Positions 1-8,717 of a DNA stretch of 53,792 nt are shown here, piece by piece (the stretch's first letter is position 1; each line of letters opens with the position of its first letter). This stretch comes from an uncultured Cellvibrionales bacterium (GTDB taxonomy: Bacteria; Pseudomonadota; Gammaproteobacteria; Pseudomonadales; Cellvibrionaceae): the NCBI GenBank assembly GCA_913020115.1, contig CAJWBQ010000030.1, forward strand, positions 1 through 53,792. Reading direction: 5' to 3'. The position numbers were made by a program, and so were the translations under genes. The notes beneath the pieces were generated by a model, which had not been told where the DNA came from, did not search any database, and worked only from the letters and a program-made list of their open reading frames with translations.

Positions 1-1476
1 GGCGCAAACATCGCCAATACACTCTCGGCACGCCCCGGTTCACGGATACCGCTGATTGCAGAAACAGGCGGTCAAAACTGTATGTTAGTAGACTCCAGCG
101 CACTGCCTGAACAAGTGGTTGACGACGTTATTTCCTCGGGCTTTCAAAGTGCCGGGCAGCGTTGCTCTGCCTTGCGAGTGTTGTTTCTGCAAGAAGATGT
201 AGCCGACAAAACTATCGCCATGATCATCGGCGCCATGCGAGAACTCCACGTCGGCAAGCCAGAATTTTTACGCACGGATGTTGGTCCCGTTATCGATAAA
301 AACGCTTTAAACGCCTTAGAAAACCATGTGAATTACATGCAAAACAAAGGCAAATTACTTTATCAATGTGCTCTACCACCGGAATGTGAAGACGGTACAT
401 TCTTTGCGCCACGCCTATACGAGATTAGTGGTATTGAGATATTGCCTGAAGAAGTTTTTGGCCCAGTAGTACACATTGTCCGATACAAGGCGACCCAGCT
501 TAATGAAGCCATTGACGCCATTAACAGCACGGGCTTCGGTTTGAGTTCTGGAGTACATTCAAGAATTGAAACCACCTGCAGTCTCTTTGCAGAAAGAATT
601 AAGGCGGGAAATATTTACATAAATCGTAACACCATAGGCGCCGTCGTGGGCGTGCAGCCTTTTGGCGGGCACGGCCTTTCTGGAACAGGACCTAAAGCCG
701 GAGGCCCCGCGTATGTTTATCGCCTGAGCCGAGGCCCCAATAAAGTAGAACAGCAAACAGATCAAAAAGCGCTAGACAACATTAATTTTTCCAAGGGCAA
801 GACTCTCGAACAAGCGCTCCACTACTTGGCACAAGACAATACAGGATGGTCACACTTAGAGGTGAAAGAGCGGGCCATCAGAGTAAAGTTATGGATAGAT
901 ACCTTAAGCCGCGACAACATGAACACACTGCCGCCCACATTAACATCTCAAATTGACGCTATGACTTGCGAAGCCGTGTCCTCTCAGTCAGGGGCAACCA
1001 CCCTCACAGGTCCAACGGGAGAACTGAACCAACTGATGATGGAGGCGCGCGGCACAGTGCTTTGCCTGCAACAAAATGACAACAATATAATAGCCAGTAT
1101 TCGGCAAATTGCCGCAGCTCTCTTAAGCGGGAATCGAGTTATCCATGCCAGTAGCAGTCTCTTTGAATTTGACATGGGAATGCAAGAGGCGGGCATCGGC
1201 CAAGTTTACGAACGCGTGAATTTAGACTCAGAAAAAGCCCTACAAAAAATTCTGCTAGCCTTTGAGTTAAACGCCGTCGCGGTTTGCGGCCCACAGGGCT
1301 TAGCAAAACTGAGCGACAGTATTTTAGTCTCGAGGCCCGGAGCACTTATCCCGCTAATTATAGAAACCAGCGGGCCAACATTGATGCAGCGCTTTGTTAC
1401 CGAGAAAGTTGTCTCCAATGACACAACCGCGTCTGGAGGCAATGCTTCACTGTTGGCCATGGGAGATGGCGACTAG
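1..1476 (+). CDS. putA: PutA C-terminal part (P5C dehydrogenase), 5' truncated
   Basis: This is the C-terminal end of the bifunctional proline dehydrogenase / delta-1-pyrroline-5-carboxylate dehydrogenase, which oxidises proline to glutamate. The frame is open from base 1, so the gene begins upstream of the window; 491 residues are visible. The aldehyde dehydrogenase hallmarks are present: the AETGGQN segment with the general-base Glu (visible residue 21) and the GQRCSALRV segment with the catalytic Cys (visible residue 55). The EEVFGPVVHIVRY and PFGGHGLSGTGPKAGGP motifs follow, the latter typical of PutA. The roughly 200 residues after the ALDH fold match the extra C-terminal domain of long PutA proteins. 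The proline dehydrogenase domain and any N-terminal DNA-binding domain lie outside the window. Family assignment is firm; overall domain architecture is inferred. Confidence 0.93.
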   Translation, partial: GANIANTLSARPGSRIPLIAETGGQNCMLVDSSALPEQVVDDVISSGFQSAGQRCSALRVLFLQEDVADKTIAMIIGAMRELHVGKPEFLRTDVGPVIDKNALNALENHVNYMQNKGKLLYQCALPPECEDGTFFAPRLYEISGIEILPEEVFGPVVHIVRYKATQLNEAIDAINSTGFGLSSGVHSRIETTCSLFAERIKAGNIYINRNTIGAVVGVQPFGGHGLSGTGPKAGGPAYVYRLSRGPNKVEQQTDQKALDNINFSKGKTLEQALHYLAQDNTGWSHLEVKERAIRVKLWIDTLSRDNMNTLPPTLTSQIDAMTCEAVSSQSGATTLTGPTGELNQLMMEARGTVLCLQQNDNNIIASIRQIAAALLSGNRVIHASSSLFEFDMGMQEAGIGQVYERVNLDSEKALQKILLAFELNAVAVCGPQGLAKLSDSILVSRPGALIPLIIETSGPTLMQRFVTEKVVSNDTTASGGNASLLAMGDGD

Positions 1477-1502
1477 CCCTTAATTGGGCCAATGCCCAAG
1501 CG

Positions 1503-2654
1503 TTAACTCGCCGCTTTAACCATGTTGCGAGCAATGACAATCCGCTGTATCTCTGAGGTGCCTTCATACAGGCGAAACAATCGGACATCACGGTAAAATC
1601 GCTCAACGGCATACTCGGCAATATAACCACTACCGCCGTGAATCTGTACCGCTTTGTCGGCGACTCGGCCCACCATTTCGGTAGCAAATAATTTACAACA
1701 AGACGCTTCAGTCGCAACTTGCTGACCCAAGTCTTTTTTCCTGGCCGCATCGAGTACCATGCACCTAGCGGCATAAGCCTCAGTTTTACAATCGGCCAGC
1801 ATGGCCTGAATCATTTGGTGTTCAGCAATAGGCTTGCCAAACTGTTGCCGCTCCATGGCAAAGCGCAGCGCATCGTCAATGAGGCGTTCGGCAATGCCAA
1901 CGCTGACGGCGGAAATATGCAAACGGCCGCGATCCAGTACCTTCATGGATGTGATAAAACCTTCACCCTCTTTGCCGCCAATCAAATTTTCGGCGGGAAC
2001 CCGCACATCATCAAAAATCACATCGGCGGTATGTGAGCCCGCCTGACCCATTTTTTTGTCCTTAGGACCCACTGTTACTCCTGAGCTAGTGGCGTCAACG
2101 ATAAAGGCCGACACGCCTCGCGCACCCTTTATCTCTGGGTTTGTGCGTGCCATTACGGTAAAGGTACCCGCAATAGGGGCATTGGTGATAAAGCGCTTGG
2201 TGCCATTGATAACGTAATGATCGCCGTCTTTCTTCGCGGTCGTTTTTACTGATGCCGCATCTGAACCCACGTCAGGCTCTGTTAAACAAAAGGAGCCAAT
2301 CAACTCTCCTGTGGCATATCGAGGTAAATAGCGCTGCTTTTGCGCCTCGGTGCCATCAAATACGATAGATGCCGAGCCAATACCGTTATTGGTGCCAATT
2401 AATGAGCGAAAGGCTGGGCTTGTTTGGCCTAACTCAAACGCGACTAATACCTCCTCCTCCATGGTCAGCCCCAAACCACCGTAAGCCTCTGGAATGGTCA
2501 AACCAAATAAGCCGATGTCTCGCATATCCTGAACAATACTCTCAGGGATGTTGTAAGTTTCCGCAAGCTCTGCCTCGGCAGGTACCAGACGCTCACGCAC
2601 AAAGCGTGCAATACCATCAATCAGCTGGCCTAGTGTTTCTTGGTCTCGAATCAT
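1503..2654 (-). CDS. Acyl-CoA dehydrogenase
   Basis: This is a 383-residue FAD-dependent acyl-CoA dehydrogenase, the usual length of the family, which introduces the alpha-beta double bond into an acyl-CoA and passes electrons to ETF. Visible signatures are the FAD-contacting CLTEPDVGSDAAS, the INGTKRFITNA segment, the QFGKPIAEHQ segment and the C-terminal IHGGSGYIAEYAVERFYRD followed by YEGTSEIQ, whose Glu is the expected catalytic base. The start at 2654 is preferred to one at 2702 because GAGAGAG sits just upstream and the extra residues do not look like the family. It diverges from an acyl-CoA ligase at 2782, suggesting joint action in fatty or aromatic-chain acid oxidation. The chain-length preference cannot be read from the sequence. 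Confidence 0.93.
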   Translation of the reverse strand: MIRDQETLGQLIDGIARFVRERLVPAEAELAETYNIPESIVQDMRDIGLFGLTIPEAYGGLGLTMEEEVLVAFELGQTSPAFRSLIGTNNGIGSASIVFDGTEAQKQRYLPRYATGELIGSFCLTEPDVGSDAASVKTTAKKDGDHYVINGTKRFITNAPIAGTFTVMARTNPEIKGARGVSAFIVDATSSGVTVGPKDKKMGQAGSHTADVIFDDVRVPAENLIGGKEGEGFITSMKVLDRGRLHISAVSVGIAERLIDDALRFAMERQQFGKPIAEHQMIQAMLADCKTEAYAARCMVLDAARKKDLGQQVATEASCCKLFATEMVGRVADKAVQIHGGSGYIAEYAVERFYRDVRLFRLYEGTSEIQRIVIARNMVKAAS

Positions 2655-2702
2655 GTGCTCTCTCTCGGGAAGTGGGTCGATCTGTACTGTGGAATGTAAC
2701 AC

Positions 2703-2781
2703 TCAATTCCGCAGAGTGGAACACGCATCTTTTTGATGCTACACTTTTTGCCGCCAATAAAAGAGAAGTGAGAGAGCCCAA
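2703..2781. promoter_or_regulatory. Divergent promoter region of acyl-CoA dehydrogenase/ligase
   Basis: This short gap separates two divergent acyl-CoA genes. On the plus strand an extended -10-like TGCTACACT lies at 2737-2745, with only a weak -35 (TGGAAC, 2717-2722). GTGGAA occurs at 2716-2721 and again just upstream of the gap, with an inverted ATTCC between them, so a repressor site is possible. No regulator gene is adjacent. Confidence 0.35.
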
Positions 2782-4677
2782 ATGCCCAATAGCACACACA
2801 ATAAAAACGCCATGTTATCGGGCCTGAAAGATATCCAGGCCTACGAATCTGTGCCCATGCGCCAGCGCTACCCCATGGAAAATACCTATGAGCTGATCAT
2901 AGATGCGGCTCGCAATTTTGGCTCAGACACCGCTCTGGCCTTTATGGAAACAGCCCAACGAGACGAAGAACCCCTTAACATCAGCTTCAATGAGCTGGCT
3001 GAGCGTGTACACCAATGCGCCAACCTGCTGCACAACATGGGCTACGGTGAAACCGACACCGTTAGCCTGCTGCTGCCTAATGTACTAGAAACACATTTTG
3101 CCTTGTGGGGCAGCCAGGTCACGGCCATTGCCAACCCTATCAACCCTTTGCTCGAAGTGTCCCATATCATAGAGATTATGAAGGAAACCAAAGCCAAAGT
3201 TTTGGTGACTCAAGTGGCCGCTGACAACCCCCAGCTCTGGGAAAAAGTGGAGTTGCTGATCGCTCAGGTGCCCAGCTTAGAAACTATATTACTGGTGGGC
3301 AAAGATACTCAGCCGGAAAAGTACGCCACCTCTACACTGAAGGTACTGGATTTTAACGCAGCACTGTCTGAACAAGTGGGCACTCACCTGCTCAGTGAGC
3401 GCAAAATTACAGAACATGACATAGCCGCCTACTTTCACACCGGCGGTACAACTGGGCGACCAAAAGTGGCAAAAGTCACCCATGGCGGAATTGCATTTGT
3501 CAGTCAAAACTATGCCGATAGAACGGCCTACAAAGGTCGCTTCGCTATGCTCTGTGGCCTTCCTCTGTTTCACATTTATGGCACTGTCGCCGCGGGCATC
3601 GCCACTTTATTCGCCGGCAGAACCATCGTCATGATGACCGCGGCCGGCTTTCGCTCGCCTCACGTCATTCCCAATTGGTGGCATCACGTAGAGAGATTCA
3701 AGGTAAAAGCCTTTGCCGTTGTACCCACAATTTTAAACTCTCTACTACAAACGCCATTGGGCGATAGTGACATTAGCGTCTTGGAAGATGTCTCCAGTGG
3801 CGCTGCCCCCCTACAGGAAAGCCTGAAAACAAATTTTGAAGAGACATTTAAGGTGAGCATTACCAGTGGCTACGGCATGACCGAGTCCAGCAGTCTACTC
3901 GCTCGCCCCCTACCCGAATTTCCACCTCCCGTAGGCAGTGTAGGTACGCGTTTCCCTTACATGGAGATGAAAATTGCCGACGTTGAAGGCAACACTGTCC
4001 GTGAAGAATGCGCAACTGGGGAGGTGGGTTCAGTTTTGGCTCGCGGGCCCCACATCTTCGCGGGCTACCTAAACCCCGATGACGACATCAAGGCCTGGGT
4101 TGACGGCGACTGGTTCAACACTGGCGATATGGGTTACCTCGATGAAGACGGCAACCTGTTTTTAACCGGACGCTCGAAAGACCTGATCATAAGAGGCGGT
4201 CACAACATCGACCCCAGCCTTATAGAAGAGCCCTTAAACAAACACCCTTTGGTGGCTATGACAATCGCAGTAGGCCAGCCTGACGCCTACGCGGGAGAAC
4301 TTCCCGTCGCCTTTGTTACACTCATGAATCCAAGTGCTTGTGACAATAAGAAAGACACTGAAGCCGAGTTGATACGCTACTGCCAAGAACATATTTCTGA
4401 ACGCGCGGCAGTTCCGAAACGCATCGAGATTATCGATCAAGTTCCTGTTACCGCGGTAGGCAAAATCTTCAAGCCCGCGCTACAAAACAAAGCGACAGAA
4501 TACGTTGTTCAACAATGTCTTCACGCCGCTGATATTGAAGCCACTGTTGCGGCGCATCAAGAGGCAAAGCGGGGTCACGTTGTTGTGATTGGCTTATCGA
4601 GGAAGGCACAGCAGGCGCAAGCAAAAACAGCCACTGCCGAGCTCCCCCTTACCATAGAATTTAACGAACAAGCGTAA
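2782..4677 (+). CDS. Acyl-CoA synthetase (AMP-forming)
   Basis: This is a 631-residue adenylate-forming ligase that activates a carboxylic acid to its CoA thioester using ATP. The P-loop-like motif HTGGTTGRPKVAKVTH begins near residue 218. GYGMTESS, the GDWFNTGDMGYLDEDGNLF segment and the hinge FLTGRSKDLIIRGGHNIDP are all present, and the lysine of AVGKIFKP near the C-terminus is the expected catalytic Lys. The protein runs about 50 residues past that lysine, which is longer than usual. A GAGAGAG ribosome-binding site precedes the ATG. It is divergent from the acyl-CoA dehydrogenase at 1503-2654. Substrate is unknown; a medium or long fatty acid is likely. Confidence 0.9.
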   Translation: MPNSTHNKNAMLSGLKDIQAYESVPMRQRYPMENTYELIIDAARNFGSDTALAFMETAQRDEEPLNISFNELAERVHQCANLLHNMGYGETDTVSLLLPNVLETHFALWGSQVTAIANPINPLLEVSHIIEIMKETKAKVLVTQVAADNPQLWEKVELLIAQVPSLETILLVGKDTQPEKYATSTLKVLDFNAALSEQVGTHLLSERKITEHDIAAYFHTGGTTGRPKVAKVTHGGIAFVSQNYADRTAYKGRFAMLCGLPLFHIYGTVAAGIATLFAGRTIVMMTAAGFRSPHVIPNWWHHVERFKVKAFAVVPTILNSLLQTPLGDSDISVLEDVSSGAAPLQESLKTNFEETFKVSITSGYGMTESSSLLARPLPEFPPPVGSVGTRFPYMEMKIADVEGNTVREECATGEVGSVLARGPHIFAGYLNPDDDIKAWVDGDWFNTGDMGYLDEDGNLFLTGRSKDLIIRGGHNIDPSLIEEPLNKHPLVAMTIAVGQPDAYAGELPVAFVTLMNPSACDNKKDTEAELIRYCQEHISERAAVPKRIEIIDQVPVTAVGKIFKPALQNKATEYVVQQCLHAADIEATVAAHQEAKRGHVVVIGLSRKAQQAQAKTATAELPLTIEFNEQA

Positions 4678-4697
4678 ATTTACAAGCCGTTATTATC

Positions 4698-4730
4698 AAA
4701 AAGCTGAGCCTAAAGCTTAGCTTTCGGCTC
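4698..4730 (-). terminator. Terminator-like hairpin after the ABC exporter
   Basis: GAGCC (4706-4710) pairs with GGCTC (4726-4730), and inside it AAAGC (4712-4716) pairs with GCTTT (4720-4724) around a TTA loop, with one mismatch between the two stems. Read on the minus strand it is followed within three bases by TTTTT, so it most likely terminates the ABC exporter transcript. The plus side has no T run, so it would act weakly on the acyl-CoA ligase. Confidence 0.6.
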
Positions 4731-4732
4731 TA

Positions 4733-6559
4733 TTAGGACTCTGGCAGTTCATTCAATAAGTTTGCATAAAAACCTTGAAGTTCTGCCAGTTCCGAATGAG
4801 ACCCTCGCTCGATTATGACACCTTTATCCAATACCAATATCTGGTCTGAGTGCTTGATTGTGCTGAGCCTATGGGCAATGGCGATAACAGTTTTATCGAC
4901 GAAAACATGATCGATTGCTTTCTGAATTAGGCGTTCGGTCACCGAGTCCACCGAGCTTGTGGCCTCATCCAGCAAAACCACTTCGCTGCCCGTTGCAATT
5001 GCGCGAGCAAATGCTATTAATTGACACTGCCCAGCAGAAAGATTACCTCCGTTGCCCTGCAATTCAAAATCAAAACCACCCGGCAAGCGCTCAATAAAAC
5101 TATCTGCGTACACATATCGAGCGGCCTCTTCTACCTGCTCGCGAGAAATATCGTTTCGCCCAAGGCCAATATTAAAATCAACAGATCGGTTAAATAGAAA
5201 GACTTCCTGCTGCATAAGAGAGAATAAACGCCCAGCGGCGGCCACTGAAATATCGCGCAGCTCTCGTCCATTAAGTCGAATAGAGCCCTGATAATTGTCG
5301 TAAGTTTTTGTGAGCAAGCGCAGAATAGTTGACTTGCCAGAACCGGTGCCCCCAACCAGCGCGATTTTTTGCCCCTTCAGCAGTTCAAACGATACGCTTT
5401 TGAGTACCAGCGGCCCCGCCTCACTGTAACGAAAACTTACCTGGTCAAAGACCAAAGACTGAAACTGCTCTAGGTCTACCGGCTCAGACACAAGGGCACT
5501 GCCTTGCGCAGCGCTATCCTCTTGCAGCGCCTGCTCAAATATCTCCTCAATGTGCCCAAACGCGGCTAGAGCTCGCTGAATAGACGCAATTTGCGAAGTG
5601 AAGTCACGGATAGGCACAAAAATTCGGTCTAGTGTCTGGGTAAAGCCAATAAGTACTCCGTAGGTAATGGTGGCCGCCAAAACCTCTTTGGCTCCAAACC
5701 AAATAATAGAGGCCATGGCGATGGTGGTAATGCCCTCAATGATGGCGAATAAAGCCGAATCGTAAAAATTAGATCGAGACTGAGCTCGAAAAAAACCATC
5801 GGTATACTCACTATACTTTTTCTCCACCTGGTCTTCCGCAGAGTAAAGTTGCACCGTTTTTATACCGTTCAAACTCTCCTGTAGGTAGCCTGTACCCTGA
5901 GACAATACGACCCGGCCCTTGGCGTAAGATTCCCGCAAGCGACGACGTAACATTTCTGTCACAAAGTAAGTGGGCGGCCCCATAACCAGCACCATTAACG
6001 CCAATTTCCAACTTATAAAGGTGAGGAAAATAAGCAGCGCGAGAGTGGTTAAGATATCGCGAATCATGCTCAACAAGCCCTGTGCAAACGACTCGTTCAC
6101 GGCCTCAAGGTCACTGGTGAGGCGCGTTAAAGAGACGCCGATAGGGGTAGTGTCGAAATAGCGGCGCGGAAAAGCCAGTATTCGCGCAAACATATCCGCA
6201 CGCATATCTCTTAGGGCGTGCAGCGCTGAAGTTTGCAGAAAATAATTAAATAAAGCATCAGCAATGTAGTTACCCACTAAGACCAGTAACAGTAAACCCG
6301 CCCACCAGTATAAGCCGTCCAATTTACCCACCACGACTTGGGTATCAATAATGTGCATGATCAACCAGGGAAACAAGACGCTACACGCTATGGACAATGG
6401 TACAGCCGCAGCGCCAATAATAACCTGTCGACGATAGCGCTTTAGATACCCTAGAAATCGGCTAATCAAGACCCAATCAAAACCCCTTGAGGGAGTTTTG
6501 GGTTCGCCCTTCGAGGACGGGCTCTCGGTGGCCTTAGGCGCCTGTGCAAACTCCTTCAT
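4733..6559 (-). CDS. Heterodimeric ABC exporter subunit B (MdlB-like)
   Basis: This is a 608-residue half-transporter with an N-terminal six-helix exporter domain (roughly residues 30-320) and a C-terminal ATPase domain. The Walker A is GGTGSGKST, the Q-loop region QQEVFLF, the signature LSAGQCQL (Ala in place of the second Gly of LSGGQ) and Walker B VVLLDEATSSVD with the catalytic Glu. The H-loop AIAHRLSTI is intact. Its ATG overlaps the stop of the upstream partner gene by four bases, so the two are translationally coupled and presumably form one membrane complex. It resembles MdlB/YheH-type multidrug or lipid exporters. The exported substrate is not indicated. Confidence 0.92.
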   Translation of the reverse strand: MKEFAQAPKATESPSSKGEPKTPSRGFDWVLISRFLGYLKRYRRQVIIGAAAVPLSIACSVLFPWLIMHIIDTQVVVGKLDGLYWWAGLLLLVLVGNYIADALFNYFLQTSALHALRDMRADMFARILAFPRRYFDTTPIGVSLTRLTSDLEAVNESFAQGLLSMIRDILTTLALLIFLTFISWKLALMVLVMGPPTYFVTEMLRRRLRESYAKGRVVLSQGTGYLQESLNGIKTVQLYSAEDQVEKKYSEYTDGFFRAQSRSNFYDSALFAIIEGITTIAMASIIWFGAKEVLAATITYGVLIGFTQTLDRIFVPIRDFTSQIASIQRALAAFGHIEEIFEQALQEDSAAQGSALVSEPVDLEQFQSLVFDQVSFRYSEAGPLVLKSVSFELLKGQKIALVGGTGSGKSTILRLLTKTYDNYQGSIRLNGRELRDISVAAAGRLFSLMQQEVFLFNRSVDFNIGLGRNDISREQVEEAARYVYADSFIERLPGGFDFELQGNGGNLSAGQCQLIAFARAIATGSEVVLLDEATSSVDSVTERLIQKAIDHVFVDKTVIAIAHRLSTIKHSDQILVLDKGVIIERGSHSELAELQGFYANLLNELPES

Positions 6560-8331
6560 TGTGCAGCGCCTCCCTCTTGCTGTAGATGCCAGGTTTGCTG
6601 ATACAAAGGAGACGTTTGGAGTAACTCCTGATGGGTGCCTCTCGCCACAATTTCACCCTTATCCAGCACCAAAATATAGTCAACCCGCTCCAGCACACTG
6701 GCGCGATGAGAAACGATGAGAATGCTTTGGCTTTGCATCACTTCAAAAATTTGCTTCAGTAGAAAACGCTCCGTCTCGTTGTCCACCGCCGACAAAACAT
6801 TATCTAATATCATTAATTTAGACGGTGAATACATGGCGCGCGCTAGGCTTAAGCGCTGCTTTTGCCCACCCGATAGCAAAATACCCTTTTCTCCCACCAA
6901 GGTATCTTCTCCCAAGGGAAACTGCTCCACCTCGTCCACCAAGTCACTCTGATAAAGTACGTCTTCCAAAGACCGGTATTCCTGGTCGCCAGCACTAAAA
7001 CGAATGTTATTCGCGACGGAGTCAGAAAATAGGAAAGGTTCTTGCGTAATCGTGCGCACAGCACTGCGTAAATCCTGCCGGGAAAGCTCAGTAATATCAT
7101 GGTGATCAATGAAAATGGCTTCGGACTCTATGTCCAGGTGACGATTGATGCAATTCACCAAAGTGGTTTTACCCGAGCCCACCTGCCCCAGCACACCAAT
7201 AGTTTGCCCAGGTCGAATATCAAAACTCAAATTTTTCAAGGTGGGTTCTGTTTGGCCTGGGTAGGTGTAAGAAAGATCTTGAACGTTAACAGCGGTGCTA
7301 AATAGGTTTTCTCTCTCAGCGGCCGGCAAGTGTTTTTCGTCTTGAGCGGGCAATTCTTGGTCGATGATTTTACGAAGACTCTCAATACTGAGCATGCCAT
7401 TTTGAAAAGAAGAAAAAATCATCGCCATTGAGAAGAAAGGCATGGCCAGCAAGGTGGCATAGGACAAGAAGGCCACCAACTCACCCAGAGATAATTCAGA
7501 TTGAACAACATAAATACCACCCACGGCGAGAATCAGCACCTTCATAATACGGTCGGTATAACTCAATATCGGCAGCACGAGTGTTCTAATTCTGGCCAAG
7601 CTCACCGAGCGCTTCAGCAAAACTTCGTTGCTTTCAGCAAATTCCTCTCGAGCCCAATCTTGAATTTGATAGGACTTAATCACTTCAATACCTGACATCA
7701 GTTCTACAGATCGAGTAGACAAACCCTGCAGCTCCACCATGCGCATTTTCATCATTAAACGCATCTTGCCAATGGCGCGATGAGACACCAAGAAGGTAAG
7801 CACAACCGGCACCATGCAATACAAGGTCAAGGTCGATGACAATTGCCACATTTTATAAGGGGTTAATGACAACGCAAAGGCGATATTAAACACCTGCAAC
7901 ATCACTACACCTGCCAATGCACGAATGCCGTTGACGTCATTATTGACAATGGAGATGAGGCTGCCGGTTTCGTATTTTTGGTAAAAACCTCTCTGTAGGC
8001 GAGTCAGCTTGGCAAAGGCGTCGTCTTTAAGGTTTTTCTCAATCGCTCGGCCTGGGTTAAAAAACAACATTCTTGACAGGGTTCTAGCTCCCATCATGGC
8101 AAGTGCCAGCACAATGATGGTGACTACTGTGGCATTAAACTGCGACTGATTTTGCGCTAGAGACTCCTTCAGCAGGTCGATGGCGGTACCAATATAGCCG
8201 GGAATACTGACCGCGAACCAGTTAGTCGCCAGCAGCATGAGAATACCAACCCCGTAAGACCACTTATGTAGGAGGATATAACGAAAGAAGAATCGTAAGT
8301 TCGATTCACGTGCAGGATGATTCAACAGCAT
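6556..8331 (-). CDS. Heterodimeric ABC exporter subunit A (MdlA-like)
   Basis: This is a 591-residue half-transporter, six-helix exporter domain followed by an ATPase domain. Walker A is GQVGSGKTT, the signature is the canonical LLSGGQKQRLSLARA, and Walker B is LMILDNVLSAVD, where Asn replaces the catalytic Glu. With the partner's LSAGQ and intact Glu this predicts one working ATP site (Walker B Glu from B, LSGGQ from A) and one degenerate site, as in known heterodimeric exporters. The start at 8331 has GGAA upstream; an in-frame TTG at 8394 is possible but adds residues unlike the family. It is the first gene of the two-gene unit. Confidence 0.91.
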   Translation of the reverse strand: MLLNHPARESNLRFFFRYILLHKWSYGVGILMLLATNWFAVSIPGYIGTAIDLLKESLAQNQSQFNATVVTIIVLALAMMGARTLSRMLFFNPGRAIEKNLKDDAFAKLTRLQRGFYQKYETGSLISIVNNDVNGIRALAGVVMLQVFNIAFALSLTPYKMWQLSSTLTLYCMVPVVLTFLVSHRAIGKMRLMMKMRMVELQGLSTRSVELMSGIEVIKSYQIQDWAREEFAESNEVLLKRSVSLARIRTLVLPILSYTDRIMKVLILAVGGIYVVQSELSLGELVAFLSYATLLAMPFFSMAMIFSSFQNGMLSIESLRKIIDQELPAQDEKHLPAAERENLFSTAVNVQDLSYTYPGQTEPTLKNLSFDIRPGQTIGVLGQVGSGKTTLVNCINRHLDIESEAIFIDHHDITELSRQDLRSAVRTITQEPFLFSDSVANNIRFSAGDQEYRSLEDVLYQSDLVDEVEQFPLGEDTLVGEKGILLSGGQKQRLSLARAMYSPSKLMILDNVLSAVDNETERFLLKQIFEVMQSQSILIVSHRASVLERVDYILVLDKGEIVARGTHQELLQTSPLYQQTWHLQQEGGAAQ

Positions 8332-8717
8332 GTTTCCAAACGATGGGGCAAATAGAACATTTGCAAGGCCACATGATACCTGCCAGAGCCGCAAGTATGG
8401 AAGGCTGTCCTTGGAAAATTCTCAAGAGAATGAGGGAAAAGACCAATAATAACGGCCAAACCGAGCATTATCCTATTTAACGCTATCAAAATTCTTTTTA
8501 ATCTCGTTAATTTACAATCGCTTTCAGCGTCAATTGCTATAATAACTAACACGCTAGTTAATAATCTTCTAAGCATAAGCATTGATATACCTACAAAAAT
8601 AATTCGTGCGCTCGACCATCGCTGTGGGCGCGCAACAGAGCTGTAAATCTTTTTCCCACTGGCACCAGTGGCGAACTTTTGTTATAGGGCGGCACAATTC
8701 GATAGGGACTGTTACAT
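8332..8717. promoter_or_regulatory. Divergent regulatory region, ABC exporter / cytochrome oxidase operon
   Basis: This is an AT-rich stretch of nearly 400 bases with no convincing gene. On the plus strand an extended -10 TGCTATAAT lies at 8535-8543 and would give a leader of about 170 bases before the cytochrome oxidase operon; no good -35 accompanies it. TAACTA (8543-8548) and TAGTTA (8555-8560) form an inverted repeat over the likely start point. CACTGG (8657-8662) and CCAGTG (8665-8670) form another in the leader. Their binding proteins are unknown. Confidence 0.4.
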
